Source: Nonomuraea muscovyensis | GTDB taxonomy: Bacteria > Actinomycetota > Actinomycetes > Streptosporangiales > Streptosporangiaceae | DNA: 64,000 nt | NCBI RefSeq assembly: GCF_014207745.1 | Contig: NZ_JACHJB010000001.1 | Location: forward strand, 1,240,001-1,304,000 | Reading direction: 5' to 3' | Part shown: in pieces, positions 1 to 10,152 of the stretch | Numbering within the stretch: position 1 is the stretch's first letter | Layout: every line of letters begins with the position of its first letter | Notes under the pieces: generated by a model | What the model was told of the DNA's origin: nothing | What the model saw: the letters and a program-made list of their open reading frames with translations, nothing else | Databases searched by the model: none | Program-made: the position numbers and the translations under genes

Positions 1-710
1 TCGCGCCGCGGGAACGCCGCCGCCACGGCCTCGCCGATGGGCAGGATCACGCACTCGGCCGCCAGCTCGTCGAGCGTGCGAGCCGTGCTCAGGTCGTACG
101 GGCCGACCCGGGTGCGGCGCAGCCGCGTCAGGTGGCCGCCCACGCCGAGGCCGGCTCCGAGGTCACGGGCCAGTGCCCGGATGTAGGTGCCGCTGGAACA
201 GGTGATGACCGCGTCCACGTCGATCACGTCGTCGTGCGGGCGGACGTCGAGCACCTCGAAGGCGTGCACGGTGATCGGACGGGCCGCGAGCGCCACCTCC
301 TCGCCCGCGCGGGCGAGCTTGTAGGCCCGCTTGCCGTCCACCTTGATCGCGCTGACCTGGGGTGGCACCTGCATGATGTCACCGGTGAGCGCCGCGACGC
401 CCTTGTGGATCTCGGCCGGGTCGACCGCCGCCGCCGAAGCGGTCGCGGTGACCTCGCCCTCGGCGTCGTCGGTGTTGGTGGTGACGCCGAGCCGCATGGT
501 GGCGGTGTAGACCTTCTCGGTGAGGGCCAGGTGGCCGAGCAGCCGGGTGGCCTTCTCCACGCCGACCACCAGCACACCGGTCGCCATCGGGTCGAGGGTG
601 CCCGCGTGGCCGACCCGGCGGGTGCCGGCCAGGCGGCGCATCCGCGCCACCACGTCGTGTGACGTCCACTCGGCCGGCTTGTCGACGATGATCAGGCCGC
701 TCTCGGTCAT
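1..710 (-). CDS. truB: tRNA pseudouridine(55) synthase TruB, 3' end cut by window edge
   Basis: Converts U55 of tRNA to pseudouridine in the T-loop. The protein starts [19 protein letters not shown] and carries the TruB signature GHAGTLDPMATG with the catalytic Asp at about residue 40, followed by a readable PUA-proximal part; 236 codons are visible and no stop is reached, so the C-terminus lies outside the window. The ATG at 710 overlaps the end of the DHH phosphoesterase gene by 4 nt, which indicates translational coupling. It is the last visible gene of the rimP-nusA-infB operon. Family assignment is secure from the motif and the gene order. Confidence 0.95.
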   Translation of the reverse strand, partial: MTESGLIIVDKPAEWTSHDVVARMRRLAGTRRVGHAGTLDPMATGVLVVGVEKATRLLGHLALTEKVYTATMRLGVTTNTDDAEGEVTATASAAAVDPAEIHKGVAALTGDIMQVPPQVSAIKVDGKRAYKLARAGEEVALAARPITVHAFEVLDVRPHDDVIDVDAVITCSSGTYIRALARDLGAGLGVGGHLTRLRRTRVGPYDLSTARTLDELAAECVILPIGEAVAAAFPRR

Positions 711-1879
711 CGCACCTTCCCCAGCAGCTCCAGGAACTTGGCCATGGTCGCCTCGACGCTGTCGTGCGAGGTGAACCCCGCCGCGGTGTGGTGGCCGCCG
801 CCGCCCAGCTCCGCGCAGAGCGCGCCCACGTCGACCGCGCCCTTGGAACGGGTGGACACCTGCCAGGCGCCCTCGTCGTCCTCTTTCAGCACCGCCGCCA
901 CCTCGGCCTCGTCGGTGCGCCGGACGATGTCGATGATGCCTTCGAGCTCCGCGTACGGCAGCCCGTAGGCGGCCCGGTCCACCCGCGTCACGTACGTCCA
1001 CACGAGGGCGCCGTCGAGCACCACCCGGTCGAACGCGGCGGCCAGCACCTTGAGGTAGCCGAACGGCGAGCGGTCCCACAGCTCCCGCGCGATCTCGTCG
1101 GTGCGCAGGCCGGTGGCGACCAGCCGGGCGGCCATCTGGTGGGCCGCCGGCGTGGTCGAGGAGTGGCGGAACGAGCCGGTGTCGGTCACCAGCCCGGCGT
1201 ACAGGCAGATGGCGATGTCACGGTCCAGCGTGCCGCCGAGCCGGTAGATGAGCTGCTCGACGAGCATGGCGGTCGCAGACGCCTTCGGGTCGACCAGGCC
1301 GAGCGTGCCGAAGCCGGAGCTGGAGGGGTGGTGGTCGACCACGATGACCTCGCGGGCCGCCGCGACGTTCGAGCGGAGCAGGCCGAGCCGGTCGGGCGAC
1401 GCCGAGTCGAACGTGATCATCAGCTCGGGCGCCGCCGGGAAGTCGCCGGGAGGGGTCAGCATCTCCTGGCCCGGCAGGAAACGCAGCAGCCGCGGCACCG
1501 CGAAGTACCGGTCTCCGAACGAGGCGACCACCCGCTTGCCGAGGGAGCGCAGCACGAACGCGGTCGCCAGCATGGAGCCGAGGGCGTCGCCGTCGGGTGA
1601 CACGTGGCAGGCCAGGGCGATCTCGTCGGCCCCGGAGATCAGCTCCAGGGCGCGCGCCCACGTGGACTCGGGTACGCGGCCGGCACCGGTCACCGCGCCG
1701 TCCGCGGCACCGCCACCCGCACCGCCGCTCGGTCCGCCACCAGGACCGCCACTCGGGCCGCCACCGGGGCCGCCGATCGGGCCGCCGCCCGGCGCGCCCA
1801 CGGTGGCCCTCGCCGTCCCGCCCGGCGGGCGGGCGGCGCGGGACTGCCGTTCGACGCGGTCGCGTACGTCGGGCGTCAC
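707..1879 (-). CDS. nrnA: DHH/DHHA1 phosphoesterase (NrnA-like oligoribonuclease / pAp phosphatase)
   Basis: Bifunctional nanoRNase and 3'-phosphoadenosine-5'-phosphate phosphatase family, a Mn-dependent cytoplasmic enzyme. The DHH domain shows [11 protein letters not shown] at about residue 91 and [14 protein letters not shown] at about 180; the DHHA1 domain ends with [11 protein letters not shown] near 358. The GTG start at 1879 overlaps the rbfA stop (GTGA). Unusual is an N-terminal extension of about 70 residues that holds a Gly/Pro/Ser repeat (roughly residues 28-57), absent from typical 320-residue NrnA proteins; it may be spurious coding before a later start, but no better start with a ribosome site is obvious. 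Position between rbfA and truB is the usual one in actinobacteria. Confidence 0.92.
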   Translation of the reverse strand: MTPDVRDRVERQSRAARPPGGTARATVGAPGGGPIGGPGGGPSGGPGGGPSGGAGGGAADGAVTGAGRVPESTWARALELISGADEIALACHVSPDGDALGSMLATAFVLRSLGKRVVASFGDRYFAVPRLLRFLPGQEMLTPPGDFPAAPELMITFDSASPDRLGLLRSNVAAAREVIVVDHHPSSSGFGTLGLVDPKASATAMLVEQLIYRLGGTLDRDIAICLYAGLVTDTGSFRHSSTTPAAHQMAARLVATGLRTDEIARELWDRSPFGYLKVLAAAFDRVVLDGALVWTYVTRVDRAAYGLPYAELEGIIDIVRRTDEAEVAAVLKEDDEGAWQVSTRSKGAVDVGALCAELGGGGHHTAAGFTSHDSVEATMAKFLELLGKVR

Positions 1880-2325
1880 GGTGCCTCGGGTCCCGCCTGC
1901 TCGTCCTCGTCGGGCTTCTTGTACGGGTCGGCCTCGCCGGCGTAGGCGGCGCCCGCGGCCTGGCGCGCCACCTCCTCGTCCTTCGCCCTGGCGGCGTTGA
2001 TCAGGTCGTCGAGCTGGCGGGCGCTGTCGGGCAGCGGGTCGTGCTTGAAGGTCAGTGTCGGGGTGAAGCGCACGCCGGTCTGCCTGCCCACCTCCGAGCG
2101 GATGATGCCCGTGGCGCTCTCCAGGGCGGCGGCGCTGTCGGCCCGCTCGGCGTCGGAGCCGAACACCGTGTAGAACACCGTGGCCTCACGCAGGTCAGCC
2201 GTGATGCGCGTGTCGGTCACGGTGACGAAGCCCAAACGCGGGTCCTTGATCCGGCGCTCCAGCATCTCGGCGACGATCTGCTGGATGCGGTCGGCGAGCT
2301 TGCGCGCTCGTGCTGCGTCCACCAT
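1876..2325 (-). CDS. rbfA: 30S ribosome-binding factor RbfA
   Basis: Cold-shock-type KH-fold protein that binds the 16S rRNA 5' helix during 30S maturation. The 149-residue product starts [20 protein letters not shown] and contains the RbfA core [19 protein letters not shown], followed by a charged C-terminal tail (KKPDEDEQ). A GAGGGGGAG ribosome site lies just upstream of the ATG at 2325. It lies between DUF503 and the DHH gene in the translation operon, with its stop overlapping the next start. Confidence 0.96.
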   Translation of the reverse strand: MVDAARARKLADRIQQIVAEMLERRIKDPRLGFVTVTDTRITADLREATVFYTVFGSDAERADSAAALESATGIIRSEVGRQTGVRFTPTLTFKHDPLPDSARQLDDLINAARAKDEEVARQAAGAAYAGEADPYKKPDEDEQAGPEAP

Positions 2326-2366
2326 GTTCGCTCCCCCTCACACACGACGGGCCGTCGTGCAGTCGT

Positions 2367-2663
2367 TCAGTCTTCGTCGTTGTAGAGCCGCTGCCTTGCC
2401 GACAGCAACTCGATCTCAGGGCGGAAGGCCACCATCCGCTCGCAGGCGTCCATGACCTCTTTGCAGTTGCCCGCTGAGGCGGAGACCACCGCGATGCCGA
2501 CCTCCGCCCTGCGATGCAGGTCGAGATGGCCGGTCTCGGCCACGGCGACGCCGGGAAAGCGCCGGTGCAGCTCGGCGACCAGAGGCCGCACGACGGAGCG
2601 CTTCTGCTTCAGCGAGTGAACGTCGCCGAGCAGGATGTCCAGGGTCAGAGCACCCACATACAT
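2367..2663 (-). CDS. DUF503 family protein (YlxP-like)
   Basis: A 98-residue protein starting MYVGALTLDILLGDVHSLKQ, the typical N-terminus of DUF503/YlxP, a small ferredoxin-like fold protein that is conserved between infB and rbfA in many Gram-positive genomes and is thought to act in ribosome assembly. The open frame continues upstream to 2867, but that part overlaps the infB end and has no family similarity, so the ATG at 2663 is chosen. It ends RQRLYNDED. Function is inferred only from family and operon position. Confidence 0.93.
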   Translation of the reverse strand: MYVGALTLDILLGDVHSLKQKRSVVRPLVAELHRRFPGVAVAETGHLDLHRRAEVGIAVVSASAGNCKEVMDACERMVAFRPEIELLSARQRLYNDED

Positions 2664-2782
2664 CGTTGGCAACCACCGCTTGTGCTGGTGAGTCGAGCGC
2701 ACGCCGGTCCTGCTGCGGTGGGGACCAGGCCAGGCGTGCGAGAGGCGCCCGGCGGATGGTCCGCCGGGCGCCCGGCCGCGTG

Positions 2783-5700
2783 CTATGCGCGCGGCTTCTC
2801 CCGCATCTCGAACGTCTCGATGACGTCGTCGATCCTGATGTCGTTGTAGCCGACCCCGATGCCGCACTCGAAGCCCTCGCGGACCTCGGTCGCGTCATCC
2901 TTGAAGCGGCGCAGCGACGAGACGGTCAGGTTGTCGGCCACGACGACGCCGTCGCGGATGATCCTGGCCTTGCTGTTGCGGACGATCACACCCGAGCGGA
3001 CCAGCGAACCGGCGACGTTGCCGATCTTCGGCACCTTGAAGACCTCGCGGACCTCCGCCGTGCCCATCTGGACCTCTTCGAACTCGGGCTTGAGCATGCC
3101 CTTGAGCGCCGCCTCGATCTCCTCGATCGCCTGGTAGATGACCGAGTAGTAGCGGATGTCGACGCCCTCGCGCTCGGCCAGGTCGCGCGCCCGAGGCTCG
3201 GGGCGGACGTTGAAGCCGATGATGACCGCGTTGTCGTCGGCGACGGCCAGGTTGACGTCGTACTCGGTGATCGCACCGACGGCGCGGTGCAGCACCCGAA
3301 GGCTGACCTCGTCGCCGACGTCGATCTTGAGCAGGGCGTCTTCCAGGGCCTCGACCGAACCGGACACGTCACCCTTGATGATGAGCTTGAGCTCGTCGAC
3401 GCGGCCCTTCTCCAGGTCGCTGAACAGCTCCTCGAGGGTGCGCCGGCGGCTCGACTTCGCCATGTCGGCGCTGCGCTTGCGCGCTGCGCGCTGCTGGGCG
3501 ATCTGCCGGGCCATGCGGTCGTCGGTGACGACGATGAAGTTGTCACCGGCGCTCGGCACGGCCGTCAGACCCATCACCAGGACCGGACGCGACGGGGTGG
3601 CCTCGTCGACCGCCTCGCCGTTGTCGTCGAGCAGCGCCCGGACGCGGCCGAAGGCCTCGCCACAGACGATGGAGTCGCCGACGCGGAGCGTGCCGCGCTG
3701 GACCAGGACGGTCGCCACGGGGCCGCGGCCCTTGTCGAGGTGGGCCTCGATGGCGATGCCCTGCGCGTCCATCGTCGGGTTGGCCCGCAGGTCGAGCTCG
3801 GCGTCCGCGGTGAGCACGATCGCCTCGAGGAGGTTCTCGATGCCCGTGCCGTTCTTCGCCGAGATGTCGACGAACAGCGTCGAGCCGCCGTACTCCTCGG
3901 CCACCAGGCCGTACTCGGTGAGCTGGGCCCTGACCTTGTTGGGGTCGGCGCCCTCCTTGTCGACCTTGTTGACCGCGACCACGATCGGCACGTCGGCCGC
4001 CTGGGCGTGGTTGAGCGCCTCGATCGTCTGCGGCTTCACGCCGTCGTCGGCCGCGACCACCAGCACCGCGATGTCCGTGGACTTCGCGCCTCGGGCACGC
4101 ATGGCGGTGAACGCCTCGTGACCCGGGGTGTCGATGAAGGTGATCTTGCGCTCTTCGCCCTCGTGCTCGGCAGAGACCTGGTAGGCGCCGATGTGCTGGG
4201 TGATGCCACCCGCCTCGCGCGCCACCACGTTGGTCTTGCGGATGGCGTCGAGCAGCTTCGTCTTACCGTGGTCGACGTGGCCCATGACGGTCACGACCGG
4301 CGGACGCGGAGCCAGGTCGGCCTCGTCGCCCTCGTCCTCGCCGAACTCGATGTCGAAGGCCTCGAGAAGCTCGCGGTCCTCCTCCTCCGGGCTGACGACC
4401 TGGATGTTGTAGTCGAGCTCGGCGCCGAGGAGCTGCAGCGTCTCCTCGTTGACCGACTGAGTCGCCGTCACCATCTCGCCGAGGTGCAGCATGATCTGCA
4501 CCAGCGCGGCGGGGTTGGCGCCGATCCGGTCGGCGAAGTCGGACAGCGAGGCGCCGCGCGGCAGGCGGATCGTCGCGCCGTTGCCGCGAGCGACCTGCAC
4601 GCCGCCGATCGCCGGCGCCGACATGTTGTCGAACTCCTGGCGCCTCTGGCGCTTGGACTTGCGGCCACGCGCCGGACGGCCACCGGGCCGGCCGAACGCA
4701 CCCGCGGTGCCGCCGCCACGACCACGGCCACCGCCGCCCGGACGGCCGGCGAAGCCACCGCCACCGGGACCGCCGGTGCTCGTGCCGGGACGGCCACCGC
4801 CGCCACCGGGACGGCCGGCGAACCCGCCGCCGCCACCGCCACCGGGACGACCGCCGCCGCCACCCGGACGGCCACCGCCGCCACCGGGACGGCCCGCGCC
4901 GCCACCGGGGCGACCGGGACCGCCGCCGGGACCGGCGGGACGGCCCTGGGGCATCATCATCGGGTTGGGACGCGGACCACCGGGACGGGGACCGCCCGCA
5001 CCGGGACCGGGACGCGGCCCCGCCGCGCCGGGCGGACCCGGACGCGGGCCCGGAGCCGGCCGGTCGCCGCCACGGCCCTGCGGCGGGCGCGGGATCGCGC
5101 CGTCGCGCGGCGGGCCGTCACGACGCTCGCGCTGGCCGGGGCCACCGCCGTCGCGCTGGCCGCCGGGACGCGGCGGCCGGGACTGGCCCATGCCGCTGGC
5201 GTTGGACGAGAACGGGTTGTTGCCCGGACGCGGGCCACGCGGGCCCGGCTTGGGTCCGGGACGGGGCGCGCCGCCACCGGCCGGAGCGCCGGGACGCGGA
5301 GCGCCGCCGTCACGCTGACCGCCGTCACGCTGGCCCCCGTCACGCTGGCCACCGGGAGCACCCGGACGGGCCGCGGGACCGGGCTTGGGACCCGGACGAG
5401 CCGCGGGGCCCGGACGGGGACCCGGAGTCGGTCGCGTGCCGCTGTCGAAGCGCGCCTGCGGAGCCGCGGACGTCTCGCCGCGCGGCGCCTCGGGCTGCTG
5501 CTGCTGAGGCATGGGCACCGGCGGGCGGGGTGTGCCGCCGCCGGCGGGACCCGGACGCGGACCGGGCTTGGGACCCGGACCCGGACGCGGGCCCGAGGGG
5601 ATCGGCGCCTGGGCGCCATTGCCGGCCTGGCTGTCCGCCGGCCGGGGAGCAGCCTTCGGCGGCTGCGGCTTGGACGACGAACCGCCGCCCCTGGAGGGCC

Positions 5701-5866
5701 CACCCTTGGATGCGCCCAGAGCTTCGGTGAGCCTGCGGACCACCGGCGCCTCGATGGTGGAGGACGCCGAACGGACGAACTCCCCCATTTCTTGGAGCTT
5801 GGCCATGACGACCTTGCTCTCTACGCCGAACTCCTTAGCGAGCTCGTATACCCGGACCTTCGCCAC
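2783..5866 (-). CDS. infB: Translation initiation factor IF-2
   Basis: GTPase that delivers fMet-tRNA to the 30S subunit. The GTG start (5866, after a GGGAG site) gives [20 protein letters not shown], the first IF2N domain. Residues of roughly 55-385 form a very long Gly/Pro/Arg-rich disordered linker; a second IF2N domain follows (about 415-470). The G domain begins near 525 with [18 protein letters not shown], then DTPGHEAF and [11 protein letters not shown]-Tu-like and C2 domains end at KPRA. The 1027 residues are typical of actinobacterial IF-2, whose linker is expanded. Repetitive DNA in 4670-5620 encodes the linker. Lies between ylxR and DUF503. Confidence 0.98.
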   Translation of the reverse strand: MAKVRVYELAKEFGVESKVVMAKLQEMGEFVRSASSTIEAPVVRRLTEALGASKGGPSRGGGSSSKPQPPKAAPRPADSQAGNGAQAPIPSGPRPGPGPKPGPRPGPAGGGTPRPPVPMPQQQQPEAPRGETSAAPQARFDSGTRPTPGPRPGPAARPGPKPGPAARPGAPGGQRDGGQRDGGQRDGGAPRPGAPAGGGAPRPGPKPGPRGPRPGNNPFSSNASGMGQSRPPRPGGQRDGGGPGQRERRDGPPRDGAIPRPPQGRGGDRPAPGPRPGPPGAAGPRPGPGAGGPRPGGPRPNPMMMPQGRPAGPGGGPGRPGGGAGRPGGGGGRPGGGGGRPGGGGGGGFAGRPGGGGGRPGTSTGGPGGGGFAGRPGGGGRGRGGGTAGAFGRPGGRPARGRKSKRQRRQEFDNMSAPAIGGVQVARGNGATIRLPRGASLSDFADRIGANPAALVQIMLHLGEMVTATQSVNEETLQLLGAELDYNIQVVSPEEEDRELLEAFDIEFGEDEGDEADLAPRPPVVTVMGHVDHGKTKLLDAIRKTNVVAREAGGITQHIGAYQVSAEHEGEERKITFIDTPGHEAFTAMRARGAKSTDIAVLVVAADDGVKPQTIEALNHAQAADVPIVVAVNKVDKEGADPNKVRAQLTEYGLVAEEYGGSTLFVDISAKNGTGIENLLEAIVLTADAELDLRANPTMDAQGIAIEAHLDKGRGPVATVLVQRGTLRVGDSIVCGEAFGRVRALLDDNGEAVDEATPSRPVLVMGLTAVPSAGDNFIVVTDDRMARQIAQQRAARKRSADMAKSSRRRTLEELFSDLEKGRVDELKLIIKGDVSGSVEALEDALLKIDVGDEVSLRVLHRAVGAITEYDVNLAVADDNAVIIGFNVRPEPRARDLAEREGVDIRYYSVIYQAIEEIEAALKGMLKPEFEEVQMGTAEVREVFKVPKIGNVAGSLVRSGVIVRNSKARIIRDGVVVADNLTVSSLRRFKDDATEVREGFECGIGVGYNDIRIDDVIETFEMREKPRA

Positions 5867-5978
5867 TGCACTCCCTTACTCGGCCCGGGAGGCTGGCTGT
5901 GCCGTCCGGACCGTCGTTACCTTGACGTCTTCATCGCCGCGTGCTCATCAGGCGCTCATAGCAATCTGACTCCGCCCA

Positions 5979-6293
5979 TCAACTCGGCGTCCTACATGAC
6001 ATGTCGTGATTCTCCTCTTCCAGGTGCGCCCGCACATGCGAGACGTCAAGCGGACCCGGCACACGGAACGCGCGCGGGAACGCTCGGCGACGCTCGGCAA
6101 GCTCCAGACACCTCACGGACGGGTGCAACGATGCACCACGGCCGGCAAGCCGTCTTCGCAGGTCGGGGACCACATGATCCTCGACCAGCACCAGGCGGAG
6201 CAGCTCGGACCTAGCCGCACGAACCCTGCAGCCCACACAGGTGCGCTGCGGGGTCGCTTGGCCACCATATTCCAGCTTACCGCGTTGACGCAT
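5979..6293 (-). CDS. ylxR: YlxR family RNA-binding protein
   Basis: Small basic protein of the DUF448/YlxR family, with the diagnostic RTCVGCR motif near residue 18 and [16 protein letters not shown] in the middle. YlxR proteins bind RNA and in some bacteria stimulate RNase P activity; here this is family knowledge only. The ATG at 6293 overlaps the nusA stop by 17 nt, so the gene is translationally coupled to nusA, in the canonical nusA-ylxR-infB order. The tail after RAFRV is variable. Confidence 0.93.
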   Translation of the reverse strand: MRQRGKLEYGGQATPQRTCVGCRVRAARSELLRLVLVEDHVVPDLRRRLAGRGASLHPSVRCLELAERRRAFPRAFRVPGPLDVSHVRAHLEEENHDMSCRTPS

Positions 6294-7281
6294 CTACGGA
6301 ACCGGCGGCATCTTCGGCCTGGGTGTCAGGGCGGATGTCAATCCGCCATCCGGTGAGCCTGGCGGCGAGCCTCGCGTTCTGCCCTTCCTTGCCGATCGCC
6401 AGCGAAAGCTGGTAGTCAGGCACGGTGACCCGGGCCACACGCCCGTCGAGATCGAGAACCTCGACATGTGAAACGCGGGCCGGCGAAAGGGCATTCCCGA
6501 CGAACTCTCCGGGATCCTCGGACCAGTCGATGATGTCGATCTTCTCGCCGTGCAGCTCGGTCATCACGTTGCGCACCCGCGCCCCCATCGGGCCGATGCA
6601 GGCGCCCTTGGCGTTGACGCCGGGCTTGCGCGACCTGACGGCGATCTTGGTCCGGTGACCGGCCTCCCGCGCCACGGCGGCGATCTCCACCGTGCCGTCG
6701 GCGATCTCCGGGACCTCCAGCGCGAACAGCTTCTTCACCAGGCCCGGGTGGGTGCGCGACAGCGTGACGGACGGGCCCTTGTGGCCCTTCTTCACCTGCA
6801 CCACGTAGGCGCGGATGCGCTCGCCGTGCACGTAGTCCTCGCCGGGCACCTGCTCGTTGTGCGGCAGCACGGCCTCGATCTTGCCGAGGTCGACCAGCAC
6901 CACGCGCGGGTCCTTGCCCTGCTGGATCACGCCGGAGACCAGCTCGCCCTCGCGGCTGGCGAACTCGCCGAAGTTGATCTCGTCCTCGGCGTCGCGCAGC
7001 TGCTGCAGGATGACCTGCTTGGCGGTGGTCGCGGCGATCCTGCTGAAGTTGCCAGGCGTGTCGTCGTACTCCCGGACGATCTCGCCGTCCTCGTCCAGCT
7101 CGGCCGCCAAGATCGTCACGTGCCCGCTCGACCGGTCGAGCTCGGCACGCGCCTTGGGCGCGGCGCCCTCGGTGCGGAAGTACGCGATCAGCAGCGCGTC
7201 CTCGATGGCCTTGACCACCAGGTCGAAGGAGATGTCCTTCTCCCGCTCCAGGCTGCGCAGGACGCTCATGTCGATGTCCAC
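6277..7281 (-). CDS. nusA: Transcription termination/antitermination factor NusA
   Basis: Binds RNA polymerase and nascent RNA to modulate pausing and termination. The 334-residue protein has the N-terminal domain ([20 protein letters not shown]), an S1 domain around 130-195 ([18 protein letters not shown]) and tandem KH domains with [20 protein letters not shown] and the [16 protein letters not shown] segment. It lacks the acidic C-terminal repeats of E. coli NusA, as is usual in actinobacteria. GTG at 7281 is preceded by AAGGGGGA, which favours it over the ATG at 7269. Lies between rimP and ylxR. Confidence 0.97.
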   Translation of the reverse strand: MDIDMSVLRSLEREKDISFDLVVKAIEDALLIAYFRTEGAAPKARAELDRSSGHVTILAAELDEDGEIVREYDDTPGNFSRIAATTAKQVILQQLRDAEDEINFGEFASREGELVSGVIQQGKDPRVVLVDLGKIEAVLPHNEQVPGEDYVHGERIRAYVVQVKKGHKGPSVTLSRTHPGLVKKLFALEVPEIADGTVEIAAVAREAGHRTKIAVRSRKPGVNAKGACIGPMGARVRNVMTELHGEKIDIIDWSEDPGEFVGNALSPARVSHVEVLDLDGRVARVTVPDYQLSLAIGKEGQNARLAARLTGWRIDIRPDTQAEDAAGSVDASTR

Positions 7282-7293
7282 GAGGCTTCCCCC

Positions 7294-7797
7294 TTAGCCC
7301 TCGTCGCCGTCGACGTCCGCGCCGTCCGCGTCGTCGTCGATCCGGCGGAACTCCACCTGCACCCGTCCGCGGGCCAGGTCCTGATAGTCGAGCCGGCGGC
7401 ACGCGCCGTCGACGTCGAGCTCGACGCCGCTCTCGTCGGCGGAGCGCACCCGGCCCTCCACCACGCCGCCGTCACGCAGCTCCGCCTTCACCAGCCGCCT
7501 GGCGGCGCGCCGCCAGTGCCGCGGCTCCGTCAGCGGGCGGTCGACACCCGGCGAGGACACCTCGAGAGTGTAGGCCGAGGGCCCCATCGTGTCGTGCTCG
7601 TCGAGAACCGTGGAGACGGCCTGGCTCACGTCGGCGACGTCGTCGAGGCTCACCCCTCCGTCACGGTCCACGATCACCCGCAGCAACCGCCGCCGGCCGG
7701 CCTGGGTGACCGTGACGTCCTCCAAGTCGAGGCCCTCCGCGCTGACGACGGGCTCCAGGAGCTTCATCAGGTGGTCGCGGGGTGATGCGCTGCCCAT
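7294..7797 (-). CDS. rimP: Ribosome maturation factor RimP
   Basis: Needed for 30S maturation. The product reads MGSASPRDHLMKLLEPVVSA, followed by LRVIVDRDGGVSLDDVADVS and the signature YTLEVSSPGVDRPLTEPRHW. The open frame extends to 7818, but a strong GGGGAGG site at 7804-7810 lies 6 nt before the ATG at 7797, so the shorter 167-residue form is preferred. It is the first gene of the nusA operon; the promoter must lie in the repeat-rich region upstream (above 7820). Confidence 0.95.
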   Translation of the reverse strand: MGSASPRDHLMKLLEPVVSAEGLDLEDVTVTQAGRRRLLRVIVDRDGGVSLDDVADVSQAVSTVLDEHDTMGPSAYTLEVSSPGVDRPLTEPRHWRRAARRLVKAELRDGGVVEGRVRSADESGVELDVDGACRRLDYQDLARGRVQVEFRRIDDDADGADVDGDEG

Positions 7798-7818
7798 ATC
7801 GACCTCCCCTATTGTCAT

Positions 7819-8893
7819 GTCTCAGCCGGGCGGACCTCGCCTTCGGCTCCCATCGCCGCTCAGCCGCACAGCCAGCGACGACAGTTGACACCTTATCTGT
7901 AGGAGGGCGCGGAAAGAGCGCCACTCGGCGCCTACCGACGGCGAGCCTCGCCTTACCGCGATCGCGGGCGCGAACCCTTACGATGCTTCTTGCGCCCGCG
8001 CTTCCCTGGGCCACCCGCGCCCCGGCGCGGGCGTGGCCGAGGGAACGCTCGCACCACTCCTGTCCACGGCCCCGAGGCCGCTCGGGTCCACGGCCCCCGA
8101 ACGGGTCCGCGGTCCTGGGCGTGCACTCCGGCTGGGCCACGGGCCCGAGGACCGCACTCCGGCGGCCGTCACCCGGGAGGCGACTTCCGGCTCGGTGCCC
8201 GAGGGTGGCCTTGGGTCGCAGCCTGGGCGGCCACGGGTCGCGGCCCCGAGGGCCACGACCTGGGGCACGATCCGCACGCGCCTTGGGTCGCTGGGCGGAG
8301 GCCGCGGCCGTCGGAGGCGGGGCCCGGAGGCCGAGTCCTCGGGGTCGCTGAGCTCTCGCGCTCTCGGGTCGTGACCCGGGATCGCGGCCCTGGGACGCAA
8401 CCAGCAGGTACGGGGTGTGGCCCTGGGCGCAGCCCGCAGGTGTCGGGGGGTCCGGTCTCGGGGCACAACCTGGGGGCACGGCCTGGGGGCACAACCTTGG
8501 GGCATGGCCTTGGGGCGCGGCCTTGGGGCGCGGCCTTGGGGCACGGCCTTGGGGCACGGCCTTGGGTCACGGCCTTGGGGCACGGCCTTGGGGCACGACC
8601 CGCGGGTGTCGGGCAACCTGGAGGCGTGGCTCCGGGCCGCTCGGAAGCGTGGCCTTGGGTCGCGGTCCGGGGAGTGCCGCCTTGGGCGCGGTTCGGGGTC
8701 GCGGCGCCCGGGTCGCGAGTCCGAGGTGTGATCCTTTCCGCGTCGCCGGTCTTGCGGTCGCCGACTCGGGGGAGACCCCCCTAGGGTCGCTCGTACGACC
8801 CGGTTCGCAGTCCCAGGGCTGCGCACCCTGGGTGGCAGCCCCGGGGCGCAGGCGTGGGGCTGATACCGGCCGATAGTCATGGAGGTCCGTTCC
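7819..8893. other. About 1 kb without a convincing gene, repeat-rich
   Basis: Divergent intergenic region between rimP (minus) and the lipoprotein gene (plus). Several open frames of 190-366 codons exist on both strands, but their translations are simple Arg/Pro/Gly repeats, none has a family motif, and the core of the region (8458-8600) is a perfect-period 13-bp minisatellite, which shifts frame at every copy. Diffuse, decayed copies of the same GC-rich unit spread over about 8000-8850. Promoters for rimP and for the plus-strand genes must be at the two ends. Confidence 0.8.
8458..8600. repeat. 13-bp minisatellite, 11 tandem copies
   Basis: Eleven head-to-tail 13-bp units with consensus TTGGGGCACGGCC; units 5-8 and 10 differ from it by one base at most, and the outer copies are more diverged (TCGGGGCACAACC at the left end, TTGGGGCACGACC at the right). 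The period is not a multiple of three, so the array is not coding. There are no unique spacers. Confidence 0.95.
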
Positions 8894-9484
8894 GTGAGCT
8901 CATCCCTCTCCCGGCGAGCCGTGCTGGCGGGCGGCACGGCCATGGCCCTCGCGGGTTCCGCGGTGACCCTGGCGGGATGCAGCGGCCCGGCGGACGCCCC
9001 CGAGTCCCCGGCCACCCGGGCGGAGCCGCCGGAGCACGCCCTGGCCCGCCAGCTGATGGCCGACAAGGAGCGGACCATCGGCCTCTACTCCGCACTGATC
9101 GCGAAGGACGGCGCCACGTTGACCCCCTTCCGGGACCGCCACCAGGCCCACCTGACCGAACTGCGCCGCCGCTTTCCCGGCGTGACGCCCGCGCCCGGCG
9201 GACCCGCGACCCCCTCATCCGGCTCACCGCCTGCGGCGGGCTCGCCGTCCGGGTCACCACCGCCGACGGCGGGCTCGCCGCAGTCCGCCGCTCCCAGTCC
9301 CGGTTCCTCGCACCGGGCGGCGACGGCCCCCGTGTCACTGTCCAGGCTCCGGGACCTGGAGCGCAGGTCCGCCGCCCTGCGGGCGCGCCAGGTCGCGGGC
9401 GTCTCTCCGGCCTTCGCCCAGCTCATCGCGAGCATCGGTGCCTGCGAGGCCGCCCATGCCGTTGCCCTTCCGAGGTCCCTGTGA
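8894..9484 (+). CDS. Tat/lipoprotein-type secreted ferritin-like protein
   Basis: Start chosen at GTG 8894, 7 nt after GGAGGT at 8881-8886; the ATG at 8879 in the same frame would lie before that site. The N-terminus SSSLSRRAVLAGGTAMALAG is a twin-arginine signal, ending in the lipobox LAGC, so the mature protein should be a membrane-anchored lipoprotein. The body has helices with ERTIGLYSALIAK and DRHQAHLTELRRRFPG, then a Ser/Pro/Gly-rich linker (roughly residues 100-145) and a second helix pair. It resembles the ferritin-like DUF4439 layout but is weakly conserved. Its stop overlaps the start of the DUF4439 gene (GTGA). Function unknown. Confidence 0.8.
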   Translation: MSSSLSRRAVLAGGTAMALAGSAVTLAGCSGPADAPESPATRAEPPEHALARQLMADKERTIGLYSALIAKDGATLTPFRDRHQAHLTELRRRFPGVTPAPGGPATPSSGSPPAAGSPSGSPPPTAGSPQSAAPSPGSSHRAATAPVSLSRLRDLERRSAALRARQVAGVSPAFAQLIASIGACEAAHAVALPRSL

Positions 9485-10152
9485 GTACGCAACCGAACGC
9501 ACCACGCCTCCACCCTGGGGAGGTCCCGACGGGCTCTGCCCACGGCGACGCGCGGGGGGAGCGCGGCCGCGTGTCGCCGCACAGTGCCGCCGCCCTGGCG
9601 CGCCACAACCACGCCGCCGGGGCCCAGGACCACCTGGCGACCGCCGCGAGCCAGGGACGTGTCGTCGGCCTCGGCCGGACGTCCGGGCAGGACGGCGACG
9701 TCGAGAGGCTGGGCAAGGCGCTGGCGGGCGAGCACGCGGCCGTCTTCGCGTACGGCCTGATCGGCGCCCGCACCACGGGAGCTCTGCGCGCCAGGGCCAC
9801 CCGGGCCTTCGACGCCCACCGCGCCCGTCGTGACCAGCTCCGCGGCTTCATCTCCGGCCGCGGCGGCAAGCCGGCCGAGCCCGAGGCGTCCTACTCCCTT
9901 CCGGTCGTCCCCTCCACGCAAGCGGAGGCCGTCCGCCTCGCCGTACACGTGGAGACGGGCATGACGGCCGCCTACCTGGAGCTCGCCGCCTCCGAGGACG
10001 CGGCGCTGCGCAAGTACGCGGCGCTGGCCATGCAGGAGTCGGTGACGCGGTCCTACTCCTTCCAGCCGTCGATCAGCACGCCCCTCCCAGGCATGCCGTC
10101 GCCACCTCCTGCCTCCTCCCCCGCGCCGTCACCGGCCCAGGACGGCGAGTAG
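9481..10152 (+). CDS. Ferritin-like domain protein (DUF4439 family)
   Basis: GTG start at 9481 overlaps the upstream stop by 4 nt, so the two genes are coupled. The 223-residue product contains the DUF4439 ferritin-like four-helix core: LGKALAGEHAAVFAYGLIGA, a HRARRDQLRGFI helix, and VHVETGMTAAYLELAA, with the EH pair and Glu residues that would line a metal or cavity site. Tail is Pro/Ser-rich (PPPASSPAPSPAQ). In actinomycetes this family commonly lies between nusA/rimP and proS, as here. No experimentally established function is known to me; an envelope role with the neighbouring lipoprotein is an inference. Confidence 0.85.
   Translation: MSTQPNAPRLHPGEVPTGSAHGDARGERGRVSPHSAAALARHNHAAGAQDHLATAASQGRVVGLGRTSGQDGDVERLGKALAGEHAAVFAYGLIGARTTGALRARATRAFDAHRARRDQLRGFISGRGGKPAEPEASYSLPVVPSTQAEAVRLAVHVETGMTAAYLELAASEDAALRKYAALAMQESVTRSYSFQPSISTPLPGMPSPPPASSPAPSPAQDGE

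Noticed and set aside
2666..6214. Plus-strand open frame of 1182 codons opposite infB and its neighbours
   Set aside because: It is the antisense shadow of infB; the translation is Arg/Ala/Thr-rich without motifs, and infB is certain on the other strand.
8458..8600. CRISPR array
   Set aside because: Units are contiguous, with no unique spacers, and no cas genes are in the window. The same holds for the arrays at 11333, 11626 and 13613.
7978..9078. Open frames of 264-366 codons across the minisatellite region
   Set aside because: They are translations of 13-bp repeats in shifting frames, without motif or ribosome site.
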